Part shown: positions 36,261 through 45,157 of the stretch, piece by piece
Layout: the number at the start of each line of letters is the position of its first letter
Numbering within the stretch: the stretch's first letter is position 1
DNA from: Paenibacillus tundrae
Lineage (GTDB): Bacteria; Bacillota; Bacilli; Paenibacillales; Paenibacillaceae
DNA: 64,000 nucleotides
NCBI RefSeq assembly: GCF_030812775.1
Contig: NZ_JAUSTI010000007.1
Location: 248,001 to 312,000, forward strand
Direction: 5' to 3'
Translations under genes and position numbers: made by a program
Notes under the pieces: generated by a model
What the model was told of the DNA's origin: nothing
Seen by the model: the letters and a program-made list of their open reading frames with translations, nothing else
Database searches by the model: none

Positions 36261-36890
36261 TCACTGAATAATCATACCTAATAAACCAACAAAGGTTGAA
36301 GCCTGATAAGGCGAGATTACACACCCTTTCAGATTTTCGATGTCCACACCGATTACATCAAAATCACAGGTACTTAGGTTAACACCGTTCAACTTGGTAC
36401 CATGCATTAAGGCTTGATCCATTTTACAATGTCTAAACTGAAGCTGCTCTGAGACCAGATAACTAAGGTCTGTACTGATGAGCGAGCACTCTTCCCATGC
36501 AACGTGTTTCATGTTGGAAAATCGGAAATTCGCATAATCTATTAGACTATTGGAGAAGCTAACATTTTTCAATCGACTATCCGAGAAATCGGTTCCGATG
36601 AGTTTACAGTTTTTCCAATGTGCACGGTGGATGAAGGCATTCGCGAGATTAACATTAGAGAAATCACAATTTTCAAAAATCACATCTGTAAATTCACAAT
36701 GCTCTAAACTGGATTCCGATAAAATGACGTTTTTGAACCATACCTTCTCAAAGGAAACTTTGGTCGCCTCCTGATTAGCAAGTGTCATATGTTCAAACCG
36801 TTTGTGGTCATATTCCGATTTGGATGTCAGAAAGTGAATTGTTTCGTCGTCAAGCAAATGCTCTTGAATATGGGGAACTTCGATTGTCAT
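36261..36890 (-). CDS. Pentapeptide-repeat protein (Qnr/McbG-like size)
   Basis: About 209 residues from the ATG at 36890 (GGGAGG 5 nt upstream; a longer frame starts at 36944). Nearly the whole length is pentapeptide repeats (SSLEHCEFTDVIFENCDFSNVNLANAFIH, CKLIGTDFSDSRLKNVSFSNSLIDYANF), ending with a capping segment GVDIENLKGCVISPYQAS. Some proteins of this size protect DNA gyrase; I cannot say whether this one does. Cytosolic. Confidence 0.85.
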   Translation of the reverse strand: MTIEVPHIQEHLLDDETIHFLTSKSEYDHKRFEHMTLANQEATKVSFEKVWFKNVILSESSLEHCEFTDVIFENCDFSNVNLANAFIHRAHWKNCKLIGTDFSDSRLKNVSFSNSLIDYANFRFSNMKHVAWEECSLISTDLSYLVSEQLQFRHCKMDQALMHGTKLNGVNLSTCDFDVIGVDIENLKGCVISPYQASTFVGLLGMIIQ

Positions 36891-37110
36891 CATTACCTCC
36901 CTGACTAGTGAACTCATACTACTCTTTTCAATACTTTCACCCAACTTTCCTTCTTCGACAAAATAATGACCTAGACATTAGTATGCCGAACAAAGGTTAG
37001 TAAAGGTATCTTGTTCCTCTTAAATCATTGCCTAATCCTATCAACACTACTGTTATGGTAGTCCATTATCACATATAATAAAGCCTGACAAAAGTGCAAG
37101 GAGGATTCCA

Positions 37111-38034
37111 ATGCCCGAAAGAAATCTTGAGCAGCAACACATAGAACTGACCGAGATGATTAAACGTCACACCCTTCTGAAGGGCTCCATTAAAACGATC
37201 ATTCCTTCGCTGTTCTTCTTTCGCTACTCCAAACTGACGGAGCCTCAATACCGCATATACAATCCGTCGTTCTGCATCATCGCCCAGGGAAAGAAGGAAA
37301 TTTTGCTCGCACAGGAAAGATTTGAATACAGTCCTTCTAATTATCTCTTAGCTTCCATGAATCTACCCGTCGTGGGTCAAGTGATCAAAGCATCACCTGA
37401 AATGCCTTACCTCAGTCTCAAACTTGAATTTACACCGAATCAGATTCTTGAAGTCCTGAACGAATGTGATCTGAAAGTAAAAGCAACAGAAAACGCGAGA
37501 CGAGCCTTGTTTGTAGGTCAGATGGAATCGTCCATTCATGATGCCGTTATTCGTCTCGTTCGTCTGCTGGATACGCCGGAAGAAATCCCGTTTCTCGCTC
37601 CGTTATATACGAAAGAGATATTGTATCGGCTTCTGCGGGGTTCGTATGGAAACGAATTGGCGCAGATTGCCGTTAAAGACAGTAGTACTTATCGAATCAG
37701 AGAGTCTATTGAATATATGATCCGCCATTGGGAGCAATCTTTTCGAATCGAAGACCTTGCAGAGAAAGCCCGCATGAGCGTTTCTTCTTTCCATCGCCAC
37801 TTCAAAGAAATTACAGCGATGAGTCCAATTCAGTTCCAGAAACAAATGCGATTACAGGAAGCACGCCGAATCCTATTAGCTGAATCGGCGGATGCTGCTG
37901 ATGTGGCCTACAGAGTTGGTTACGAGAGTGCTTCACAGTTTAGTCGCGAATACTCACGGATGTTTGGTTCACCACCGAGAACAGACATCAAAAAGCTAAG
38001 AGAAAAATACGATCTAATTGGGAACAATGTGTAG
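37111..38034 (+). CDS. AraC family regulator with AraC_N-type domain
   Basis: 307 residues, ATG with AAGGAGG upstream. N-terminal AraC_N (PF06719-like) domain of about 1-165 (PSFCIIAQGKKEILLAQERFEYSPSNYLLASMNLPV). Two helix-turn-helix motifs in the C-terminal 100 residues (FRIEDLAEKARMSVSSFHRHFKEIT and AADVAYRVGYESASQFSREYSRMFG). Target genes unknown; no structural gene adjoins it on the plus strand. Confidence 0.92.
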   Translation: MPERNLEQQHIELTEMIKRHTLLKGSIKTIIPSLFFFRYSKLTEPQYRIYNPSFCIIAQGKKEILLAQERFEYSPSNYLLASMNLPVVGQVIKASPEMPYLSLKLEFTPNQILEVLNECDLKVKATENARRALFVGQMESSIHDAVIRLVRLLDTPEEIPFLAPLYTKEILYRLLRGSYGNELAQIAVKDSSTYRIRESIEYMIRHWEQSFRIEDLAEKARMSVSSFHRHFKEITAMSPIQFQKQMRLQEARRILLAESADAADVAYRVGYESASQFSREYSRMFGSPPRTDIKKLREKYDLIGNNV

Positions 38035-38040
38035 GGATCA

Positions 38041-38158
38041 AACTTAGACTATATTAGGTCTATATTCGGACTATTGTTAGATCTATAGCTCGTCTATAAC
38101 TGGTTCTATAACTAGATCTAATCTTTAGCTGGTTCTATATTGGATTTATAGCTAAAAA
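38041..38158. repeat. Degenerate tandem repeat of about 11-12 bp
   Basis: About eight imperfect units related to GGTTCTATAACT (for example TAGGTCTATATT, TAGATCTATAGCT, CGTCTATAACT, GGTTCTATAACT, GGTTCTATATT, GGATTTATAGCT) fill the gap between the AraC gene and the terminator of the ABC exporter. No coding potential. Function unknown. Confidence 0.55.
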
Positions 38159-38197
38159 GTTCTTAGTTCGTGTCCTATTGTTAAAACTTTAGACAAG

Positions 38198-38220
38198 AAA
38201 AAACCGCGCATTATGCGCGG
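38198..38220 (-). terminator. Terminator of the ABC exporter operon
   Basis: CCGCGCAT / ATGCGCGG hairpin with essentially no loop beyond one base, followed by six T on the minus strand, about 95 bp after the ABC gene. It is less likely for the AraC gene because the plus-strand side lacks a T-run. Confidence 0.85.
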
Positions 38221-38316
38221 TGTGGTCATTTGATCACATGATTATTTATGCATATATTCACACATTCATATCAACTCAGATTATTTTACTCATACCATTT
38301 GTACTCAAGCTCAACC

Positions 38317-40035
38317 TTATGAATGGCTATATTGCACTTGGTGTAACCGACTGTAAATGCCTCCGGCTGCAACAAGCTCCTGATGACTCCCCTGCTCAGC
38401 GATCCCGTCTTCGTTCACAACGATGATGCGATCCGCATTTTGAATCGTGGTCAATCGATGTGCAATAACAAGGGTTGTTCTGCCTACTGACAGCTCAGCT
38501 AAAGATTTCTGGATCAACGCTTCCGTCTCCGTATCTAGTGCAGAAGTTGCTTCGTCCAAAATAAGAATCGGTGGATTCTTCAAGAACATACGCGCGATAG
38601 ACAGACGTTGTTTCTGTCCTCCCGACAGCTTGACTCCTCGCTCACCAATGACGGTGTCCATACCATCCGGAAGACTTCGAATGAGTTCTTCCAAGGAAGC
38701 GCGACGCGCTGCATCCCAGATCTGATCATCTGTTGCAGATAGATCACCGTACGCAATATTTTCCTTAATGGTACCTGAGAAAAGGAATACATCTTGCTGT
38801 ACAATCCCGATCTGTCTGCGTAACGATTCCAACTTCACCTCTCGGATATCGATCCCATCTACGGTGATTCGTCCTTCCTGTACTTCATAGAAACGTGGAA
38901 GCAAGCTACAGATGGTTGTTTTCCCCGCACCGGAAGGCCCAACGAATGCAACGGTCTCTCCTGGTTTGACTGTAAGGCTAATGTCGTTAAGTATTCGGCG
39001 GCTGTCCTCATAACCAAACGAAACATGCTCGAAGCGAATATCACCACGGACATTGGTAAGTTCGACCGCATTTTTGGCATCTGCAATCTCGGGTTCAGTG
39101 TCGATAATCTCCAAGTAACGTTTGAATCCTGCTATGCCCTTCGGATAACTTTCAATGACAGCATTAATCTTCTCAATTGGACGGAAGAATATATTCGACA
39201 GCAACAAGAATGCCATGAATTCACCCATATCAATTTTGCCTTCAATGAAGAACCAAGCACCGCATACCATGACAAACACTGTAACCAGCCGCATCAGCAT
39301 ATAACTCACTGAAATGCTTTTTGCCATCGTTTTGTACGCCAGCAGCTTGGTCTTACGGAAGTTCTCGTTATCTACCGAAAAGAGTTTCTTCTCATGCTCT
39401 TCATTGGCAAAGGATTGTACAACACGAATTCCACCAACGTTATCTTCAATACGAGCATTAAAATTACCTACATCACCGAATAGGCGTCGATAGGTCTTCG
39501 TCATACGTCCACCAAATACAATAATAATCCATCCCATGAACGGGATAATAATAAACGTTAATAGCGCAAGTTCCAGATTAATATACGCCATAAGTGAGAA
39601 TGAGCCGATTAACGTCATAATTGCGATAAATACATCTTCGGGGCCATGGTGAGCAACCTCCCCAATATCATTCAGATCGTTCGTGAGATGACCAATGAGA
39701 TGACCTGTCTTGCGATTATCGAAGAAACGGAAGGAAAGCTTCTGTAAATGAGCAAACATTTTGGCTCGCATGTTGGTCTCAATATTAATTCCTAACATAT
39801 GTCCCCAATAGGTAACAACATAGTTCAGGACGGTATTTAATGCGTAAATCGCAAGTAATGCGACTGATGCAAGTAAGATCAAAGGCCAATCCTGTCCTGG
39901 CAACAGATCATTAATAAATTTGCTCACGGCTAGCGGAAAAGCTAGCTCGAGTAGACCCGCAACGACCGCACAACCAAAGTCGATCATAAACAATTTCTTA
40001 TACGGGCGGTAATACGAGAAAAAACGACGAATCAT
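38317..40035 (-). CDS. ABC exporter half-transporter (MdlB/MsbA-like)
   Basis: 572 residues: six-helix transmembrane domain (about 1-310) then a nucleotide-binding domain with Walker A GPSGAGKTT (about 368), Q-loop, signature LSGGQKQR (about 470), Walker B ILILDEATSALD (about 490) and H-loop VIAHRLTT. Homodimeric drug, lipid or peptide exporter; substrate unknown. The ATG at 40035 lies 2 nt after the stop of the Gly/Arg-rich gene, with GGAG upstream, so the two are tightly coupled. Confidence 0.94.
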   Translation of the reverse strand: MIRRFFSYYRPYKKLFMIDFGCAVVAGLLELAFPLAVSKFINDLLPGQDWPLILLASVALLAIYALNTVLNYVVTYWGHMLGINIETNMRAKMFAHLQKLSFRFFDNRKTGHLIGHLTNDLNDIGEVAHHGPEDVFIAIMTLIGSFSLMAYINLELALLTFIIIPFMGWIIIVFGGRMTKTYRRLFGDVGNFNARIEDNVGGIRVVQSFANEEHEKKLFSVDNENFRKTKLLAYKTMAKSISVSYMLMRLVTVFVMVCGAWFFIEGKIDMGEFMAFLLLSNIFFRPIEKINAVIESYPKGIAGFKRYLEIIDTEPEIADAKNAVELTNVRGDIRFEHVSFGYEDSRRILNDISLTVKPGETVAFVGPSGAGKTTICSLLPRFYEVQEGRITVDGIDIREVKLESLRRQIGIVQQDVFLFSGTIKENIAYGDLSATDDQIWDAARRASLEELIRSLPDGMDTVIGERGVKLSGGQKQRLSIARMFLKNPPILILDEATSALDTETEALIQKSLAELSVGRTTLVIAHRLTTIQNADRIIVVNEDGIAEQGSHQELVAAGGIYSRLHQVQYSHS

Positions 40036-40037
40036 TC

Positions 40038-40409
40038 TTAGTCACTCTCCAAATCCTTAGTGTTACTAGCCTGTTCTTCTTCGAGTTCGAAGAGATGAAT
40101 ATACTCATCAATCACCTGATCCATAGCCTTCAGCTCGCCGCTGATTACAGGACGAATATGCTCGAACTCTTCTTGTGTCAGTTGTCTAGCCAGTGTAGTC
40201 CGATGATTCTGCATTTGCTCAAGAAACAGCAAGACTCTACCTCTGCGAAACGTTTGGGCACCACCGCCACCTCGACCACCAAATGGCTTACCATGTCCTC
40301 CACCACGTCCAGACCGTTCACCATGACGTTCTCCTTCGCCCCTGCCACGGCCAGAACGCTCATTCAAGATCCCTTCTCTACCTCGTTCATCGTTGCGTCG
40401 ATCTTTCAT
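40038..40409 (-). CDS. Gly/Arg-rich N-terminus protein coupled to the ABC exporter
   Basis: 123 residues from the ATG at 40409 (GAGGAG 9 nt upstream). Residues 1-55 are extremely Gly/Arg/Glu-rich with repeated RGG-like tracts (ERSGRGRGEGERHGERSGRG) and no predicted fold. Residues 60-115 look helical: RRGRVLLFLEQMQNHRTTLARQLTQEEF followed by an acidic helix. It does not match a known regulator family, although its size and its position in front of an exporter suggest a regulatory protein (for example of PadR or MarR-like exporter operons). The tandem sites at 40431-40470 lie at its promoter. Confidence 0.7.
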   Translation of the reverse strand: MKDRRNDERGREGILNERSGRGRGEGERHGERSGRGGGHGKPFGGRGGGGAQTFRRGRVLLFLEQMQNHRTTLARQLTQEEFEHIRPVISGELKAMDQVIDEYIHLFELEEEQASNTKDLESD

Positions 40410-40430
40410 CTCACAACACTCCTCTAGGTA

Positions 40431-40470
40431 TGTATATAATCGCATGCGTTAATGTATACAATCGTATACA
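40431..40470. promoter_or_regulatory. Tandem operator-like repeats at the exporter operon promoter
   Basis: TGTATATAATCGCATGCG (40431-40448) and TGTATACAATCGTATACA (40453-40470) are spaced 22 bp apart, about two helical turns. The second contains the perfect palindrome GTATAC-N4-GTATAC. They lie 21-61 bp upstream of the start codon, where a dimeric repressor would block transcription. Confidence 0.55.
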
Positions 40471-40508
40471 AACAGGAAGGGACTGTCAACCCATCTATTC
40501 CATATATT

Positions 40509-41057
40509 TCAATCCTGATTTGACTTTAATCTAATAACATACATCACATGCTCTTTCAATATTCCGTTGACTACGATGGATTGAACCCCCGTTTGTCTGA
40601 AGCCTGCTTTCTCAAGAACCTTGATCGAGCCTATATTGTCTGGTAATGCACCTGCTTCCAGGCGCTCAATGCCTACTTCGTGCAAAGCAAAATCAAATAA
40701 CTGCTGCAATGCTTCGCTCATGTAGCCATGACCGTTATGATGTTGGTCTAGAACATAACCCACAATCCATTTTTTGGCCATGTTCAGCTCTATTTCGAAC
40801 ATGGAAACTTCTCCAATGAGCTCGTCCGTGGAACGAAGGAAAATACCAAAGGAATATCTTGTTCCATCCTCCCTAGCCTGAACCCACTTCTCCAATAGCG
40901 CTACTTGACCTTCCAACGTATAGAAAGCCTCTGTTCGTTCACTAGCCGTTATCTTTTTAAAGACTTCCCGGTTTTTTATCTGTAAATTCAACATATCTCG
41001 CGCATCTTCCACACTTAATAATCGAATGTAGATTCGCTGCCCATCATACCTCTTCAT
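40509..41057 (-). CDS. GNAT family N-acetyltransferase (RimJ/RimL-like)
   Basis: 182 residues, ATG with GAGGTG upstream. RimJ/RimL-type signatures: YDGQRIYIRLLSVEDARDML, IGEVSMFEIELNMAKKWIVGYVLDQHHNGHGYMSEALQQLFDFA, and RLEAGALPDNIGSIKVLEKAGFRQTGV. Transfers acetyl to an amine or N-terminus; substrate unknown. Independent of the exporter operon. Confidence 0.92.
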   Translation of the reverse strand: MKRYDGQRIYIRLLSVEDARDMLNLQIKNREVFKKITASERTEAFYTLEGQVALLEKWVQAREDGTRYSFGIFLRSTDELIGEVSMFEIELNMAKKWIVGYVLDQHHNGHGYMSEALQQLFDFALHEVGIERLEAGALPDNIGSIKVLEKAGFRQTGVQSIVVNGILKEHVMYVIRLKSNQD

Positions 41058-41096
41058 ATCCAGTCACCTCTTCATCATTGAAGTCAGCATATTACA

Positions 41097-41123
41097 AGAA
41101 AAAGTCGCCTGATGGCGACTTTC
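41097..41123 (-). terminator. Terminator after the coiled-coil gene
   Basis: AGTCGCC / GGCGACT hairpin with loop TGAT and a TTTTTC tail on the minus strand, 14 bp after the gene at 41137-41424. Confidence 0.8.
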
Positions 41124-41136
41124 CCAGTCTTACAAA

Positions 41137-41424
41137 TTAATCACCCAGCAACGTTAATTCCTCGTCCAGCTCCGACAAACGTTTACGAATAACTTCAACC
41201 ACTGTCTGTTGCTGAGCAATATCATCTATTAGCTGGATTTCCACTTCTTTGTGCGCCTCTCGATCCTGTGATGTTGAGGAGCGATGCTGCTCGAGTTGTT
41301 GCTTTTTCACCTCGATAACTTCTTCGGCTTCCTTCAGATGCTCCTCCGTCTGACCAATCTGGTATTCCAAATAAGTTATATCCGACGAAGCAGCGGTGTG
41401 AGTGGCTCGCTGTGAATACGTCAT
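41137..41424 (-). CDS. Small coiled-coil protein of unknown function
   Basis: 95 residues, ATG with GAGGTG upstream. Almost all residues from 18 to 92 form one long heptad-rich helix or helical hairpin (YLEYQIGQTEEHLKEAEEVIEVKKQQLEQH ... TVVEVIRKRLSELDEEL). No signal peptide and no known domain. It has its own terminator. Confidence 0.7.
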   Translation of the reverse strand: MTYSQRATHTAASSDITYLEYQIGQTEEHLKEAEEVIEVKKQQLEQHRSSTSQDREAHKEVEIQLIDDIAQQQTVVEVIRKRLSELDEELTLLGD

Positions 41425-41468
41425 AGTTCACCTCATTTCACAGTTCATGACGATTGAAAAGTCTCATC

Positions 41469-42602
41469 TTATGATGAAATAGACTCCACTGCATGTTCAA
41501 GCCTATAAGGCTCAATATCGATGTCCAGCTCCATATCCAGTGCTAATTTGGCTAATTGATTGCCGATGAATGGCCCCATAGTTAGTCCCGATGCGCCAAG
41601 CCCATTGGCTGCGATCATGCCCGACCATCCAGGGACTTCACCAAGCACGGGAAGGAATCCCGGCGTGAATGGTCTGAAGCCTACACGCACTTCATCAAAG
41701 GTGCTATCTGCTAGCCCAGGTGCCAGTTCTAGCCCTTTGTGTAAAATTTCCTGCATCCCACCTGGTGTTACTCTTGTATCGTATCCTACAATTTCGTTCT
41801 CATGTGTAGCACCAATAACAACTTTCTGATGGTCAAATGTAAGCAAATATTGATCCGTAGGCGGCATGACAACAGGCCATTTGCCCGCATCATGATGATC
41901 CGCAACCTGTAGATGCATAATCTGCGCCTTCTGGAAGCTAACTTTAAATTCCATGCCCAATGGTCTTAATATCGATTGCGCCCATGCGCCTGCACAGACA
42001 ACGACCGTATCGGCTTTTAGATTTTGTCCGTTTACATGTACGCCGCTTACACGTGTTTCCTCATATAAGAGAGATGCATCTCCTTCAATTAGAACTGCGC
42101 CGTGTCTCTGTGCAGATCGAATCAATGCATCACGCAGTGCACGTCCATCAATTCGAGCAGCTCCGCTAATATATAGAGAATGATAGCCTTGTTCGAGCAG
42201 CGGAAAGTTCGCAAGAGTCTCTGCCTCATCCATTCGAATGATATCTCCAATCTCTGGTGCGTCTACCTTCCGCTGCTGTGCCCGTTCTTCCATCTTGTAA
42301 ATTTTCTCTATATCCCGATGGATGCTGAGAGCGCCAACTCTCGCATAGCCCGTTTCTGTTTCCCCTTCACGTTCTAAATCTTCAATTAACCCTGGATAAA
42401 AACGAGCTCCAGCCTTGGCAAGCTGGTACCAAGCTTGATTACGCCGTTGGGATAACCAAGGACAGATGATACCCGCAGCGGCATCCGTTGCTTGGCCTGC
42501 ATCCTTTCGATCAACGATATGTACGTCTGCTCCTAATTTAGCCAATTGATAAGCAGTCGCTGCGCCAAGTATGCCTGAACCTACTACGATAACTTTCTTC
42601 AT
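41469..42602 (-). CDS. FAD-dependent oxidoreductase (DAO family, D-amino acid/glycine oxidase-like)
   Basis: 377 residues. The Rossmann FAD motif VIVVGSGILGAATAYQLAKLG (G-x-G-x-x-G) is at residues 4-24. VCAGAWAQSILRPLG and VGFRPFTPGFLPVLG, GMIAANGLGASGLTMGPFIG near the C-terminus are typical of DadA/ThiO-like enzymes. It oxidises an amine, possibly a D-amino acid or glycine. No thiamine genes adjoin it, so ThiO is less likely. The start ATG has GGAAGGG upstream. Confidence 0.9.
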   Translation of the reverse strand: MKKVIVVGSGILGAATAYQLAKLGADVHIVDRKDAGQATDAAAGIICPWLSQRRNQAWYQLAKAGARFYPGLIEDLEREGETETGYARVGALSIHRDIEKIYKMEERAQQRKVDAPEIGDIIRMDEAETLANFPLLEQGYHSLYISGAARIDGRALRDALIRSAQRHGAVLIEGDASLLYEETRVSGVHVNGQNLKADTVVVCAGAWAQSILRPLGMEFKVSFQKAQIMHLQVADHHDAGKWPVVMPPTDQYLLTFDHQKVVIGATHENEIVGYDTRVTPGGMQEILHKGLELAPGLADSTFDEVRVGFRPFTPGFLPVLGEVPGWSGMIAANGLGASGLTMGPFIGNQLAKLALDMELDIDIEPYRLEHAVESISS

Positions 42603-42640
42603 TATTACATTCCCTTCCTAGATCACTTCACTCATTATAA

Positions 42641-43261
42641 CTATATTAAATCCTTGTAGCTATGCGATCGAATTAGCGAGAATTGCTTCGCTAGAAAATG
42701 CGGCGAATACGGCATATCTGAACGAAGCCACGCAACAATTGTACCAATCAACGCAGATGACCCATACCAAATGGCAATTTCCTTATGGATGCCTACATTA
42801 AAAAGCGGGCTATGGCTTTCCATTTTTTCGATTTTGGCTGTAACCAGTTTGCTTAACAATTTCAATAACCCTTCGGTAAAGATCGGTGTTCGCTTGGAAG
42901 CAAGCACCACTTTATAAAATTTCGAATTCTCGGCAAAATGCTCAAGCAATTTGACGAGCACCGGCCAAGGCTCATCCTCATTTGCTTCATTCTCAAATAA
43001 AGCACCGTGATCTTGAACGATTCCTTCAATCTGTTCAATCATCTCGTCAGCCATCTTCTCCATCATATCTGTGATATCACGATAATGAAGATAAAAGGTT
43101 ACCCGGTTAATGGTTGCTCGTTCCGCTATGCGGTTAACAGATAACTTCTCAATATCCATCTCTTGCAGCAAATCAACAAAGGCCTCGCGAATGAGCTGTC
43201 TCGTTCTCAGAATACGAGGATCTGTAGGTGTAGACGACTTTTTGTCTTGTCTCATCATCAT
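42641..43261 (-). CDS. TetR family regulator divergent from the MFS exporter
   Basis: About 206 residues from an ATG at 43261 (AAGGAG 6 nt upstream; alternative ATGs 3-6 nt away; the frame itself is open to 43372). The HTH segment is IEKLSVNRIAERATINRVTFYLHYRDITDMMEKMA, a TetR_N domain, with a TetR_C_33-like tail (FNVGIHKEIAIWYGSSALIGTIVAWLR). Divergent from an EmrB/QacA-like exporter, 220 bp apart, so it is the likely repressor of that gene. Confidence 0.9.
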   Translation of the reverse strand: MMMRQDKKSSTPTDPRILRTRQLIREAFVDLLQEMDIEKLSVNRIAERATINRVTFYLHYRDITDMMEKMADEMIEQIEGIVQDHGALFENEANEDEPWPVLVKLLEHFAENSKFYKVVLASKRTPIFTEGLLKLLSKLVTAKIEKMESHSPLFNVGIHKEIAIWYGSSALIGTIVAWLRSDMPYSPHFLAKQFSLIRSHSYKDLI

Positions 43262-43481
43262 CTTCATCTCCTTCAATTTTTTAACATTACAATTTAAAAT
43301 AATGAGTCGTTTATGTTCGGAATACACAACAGATATACGCGTTATGTAAAATAAGCAACGGTTATGACCCAATTCGTAAATTGTAATCTGTGTGAATATG
43401 TATATAATTCAATAAATACAATGTAAACTATACAACACATTGTAAATTTAGTCGATGTGCTGATTGAAAGGATTGAATAGT
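43262..43481. promoter_or_regulatory. Divergent TetR/MFS promoter region with repeated inverted motif
   Basis: TTACAATTTA at 43287-43296 is exactly the reverse complement of TAAATTGTAA at 43377-43386, and a related TTGTAAATTT occurs at 43440-43449, next to the start of the exporter. These could be operator sites of the TetR protein read to the left. The region is AT-rich and holds both promoters. Confidence 0.45.
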
Positions 43482-44975
43482 TTGAGTCAGATTAGAGAAA
43501 AAGATAGCGTGCGAAAGGGACCTATACTGTTCGTAATGATTTTGGGTGCATTTCTCGCTACCTTGAATCAGACAGTCATGAGTGTAGCTGTACCTGAGCT
43601 GATGGGTGATTTTAATATCACTGCTGCTACAGCTCAATGGTTAACAACAGGTTATATGTTGGTGAATGGCGTACTCATCCCAATTACAGCCTATTTTATG
43701 CAACGCTTTTCCACAAGGCAGTTATTTCAAGCCTCCATGTTCATTTTCCTGTTAGGTACCATAGTATCAGCTATTGCGACGAACTTTGGTACATTGTTAA
43801 CTGGACGAATGATACAAGCTGCTGGTGCCGGTATTATTATGCCACTATTAATGAATGTCATCTTGACGTTATTCCCTCCTGATAAACGAGGCGCGGCGAT
43901 GGGAATGGTCGGATTCGCTATCATATTTGCTCCCGCAATCGGCCCTACGCTCGCTGGTTATATTCTAGAGAACTACACCTGGGAAACGATGTTCTACGGC
44001 ATGATCCCATTGACTTTAATTGTAATTGTCTGTGGATTTATATACCTCAAGAATGTATCAGAGCGAGTCGAGACCAAGCTCGATATGCTCAGCGTTATTT
44101 TATCCACTGTTGGATTCGGCGCATTGCTGTATGGGTTCAGCCGTGCAGGAAGTGCAGGCTGGTCCAGCGTGGAAGTTATAACTTTTCTAATCATAGGCAT
44201 TATTGCACTTGGTCTCTTCACATGGAGACAGCTAAGCTCGGCAGCTCCACTGCTTGATCTTCGTGCATTTAAGTATAATATGTTCTCTTTAACCACGATC
44301 ATTAGTATTGCAATTACGATGGTCATGTACGCGGACATGATGCTGCTTCCGCTCTATCTGCAAAATGCCCGTGGGTACACGGCACTGGAGTCAGGGTTGT
44401 TGTTACTTCCCGGAGCGCTTGTCATGGGTTTCCTCATGCCAGTAACGGGTAGATTGTTCGACCGATTCGGTGCCAAATGGCTGGCAATCATCGGAATGAT
44501 CATAACGATCGTAACTACGATTGGATTTATTGATTTGTCAGATTCAACAAGCTACACCTACTTGTTATTGATGTCCACTGGACGTCGGATTGGGATGGCG
44601 CTACTCCTCATGCCGATTCAAACTGCTGGTTTGAATCAACTACCTGCTAAACTGGGCGCACACGGTACGGCGATCTCCAACACAGTAAGACAGGTAGCTG
44701 GTGCTGTGGGTACATCCGTGCTCGTAAGTGTCATGACAACCCGCACTGCAACTCATCTGCAAGATACGTTGGCTACAGGTACAGCGCAGGGTGTTACTCA
44801 GCAACAGTTAATGACACAATCCATGATTCAAGGGATCAATGACGCATATGTTGTCATTATTGGTATCTCTGTCATCGGACTATTGTTATCCTTCTTCATC
44901 AAACGAACCAAACCCGCTACAGAAGAAGAACCTCAACGTGCTGTTGGGAAGAAAGTTTCCGTGAATCCGAACTAA
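43482..44975 (+). CDS. MFS drug exporter, DHA2 (EmrB/QacA-like, 14 TM)
   Basis: About 497 residues. I chose the TTG at 43482 because AAAGGA is 9 nt upstream; another TTG lies 18 nt earlier. It begins with a hydrophilic stretch and then 14 predicted helices; family motifs include LNQTVMSVAVPELMGDF, LTGRMIQAAGAGIIMPLL, PPDKRGAAMGMVGFAIIFAPAIGPTLAGYI. Proton-driven multidrug export in the cell membrane. The divergent TetR gene is its likely repressor. Confidence 0.92.
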   Translation: MSQIREKDSVRKGPILFVMILGAFLATLNQTVMSVAVPELMGDFNITAATAQWLTTGYMLVNGVLIPITAYFMQRFSTRQLFQASMFIFLLGTIVSAIATNFGTLLTGRMIQAAGAGIIMPLLMNVILTLFPPDKRGAAMGMVGFAIIFAPAIGPTLAGYILENYTWETMFYGMIPLTLIVIVCGFIYLKNVSERVETKLDMLSVILSTVGFGALLYGFSRAGSAGWSSVEVITFLIIGIIALGLFTWRQLSSAAPLLDLRAFKYNMFSLTTIISIAITMVMYADMMLLPLYLQNARGYTALESGLLLLPGALVMGFLMPVTGRLFDRFGAKWLAIIGMIITIVTTIGFIDLSDSTSYTYLLLMSTGRRIGMALLLMPIQTAGLNQLPAKLGAHGTAISNTVRQVAGAVGTSVLVSVMTTRTATHLQDTLATGTAQGVTQQQLMTQSMIQGINDAYVVIIGISVIGLLLSFFIKRTKPATEEEPQRAVGKKVSVNPN

Positions 44976-45047
44976 TGGATAGTTAGATTATTGATTCATA
45001 TGTATGCATTTATGACAACCACACTATTAAATAGTAGTGTATAGGAA

Positions 45048-45094
45048 AAGCGACGGGGCAGAATGTCATATGCATTCACTCCGTCGCTTCTTTT
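45048..45094 (+). terminator. Terminator of the MFS exporter
   Basis: AAGCGACGG / CCGTCGCTT 9-bp stem around a 24-nt loop followed by CTTTTG on the plus strand, 72 bp after the MFS gene. Confidence 0.75.
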
Positions 45095-45157
45095 GTTGAT
45101 ATATCATCTTATCTTCATGACAGGAGTCCTCAACGCTAGGGTGTAAACTTATTTTTA

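Noticed and set aside
36261-36890. Quinolone-resistance (Qnr) gene
   Set aside because: Size and repeats fit, but pentapeptide proteins of this size are numerous and no Qnr-specific loop motif can be recognised; function left open.
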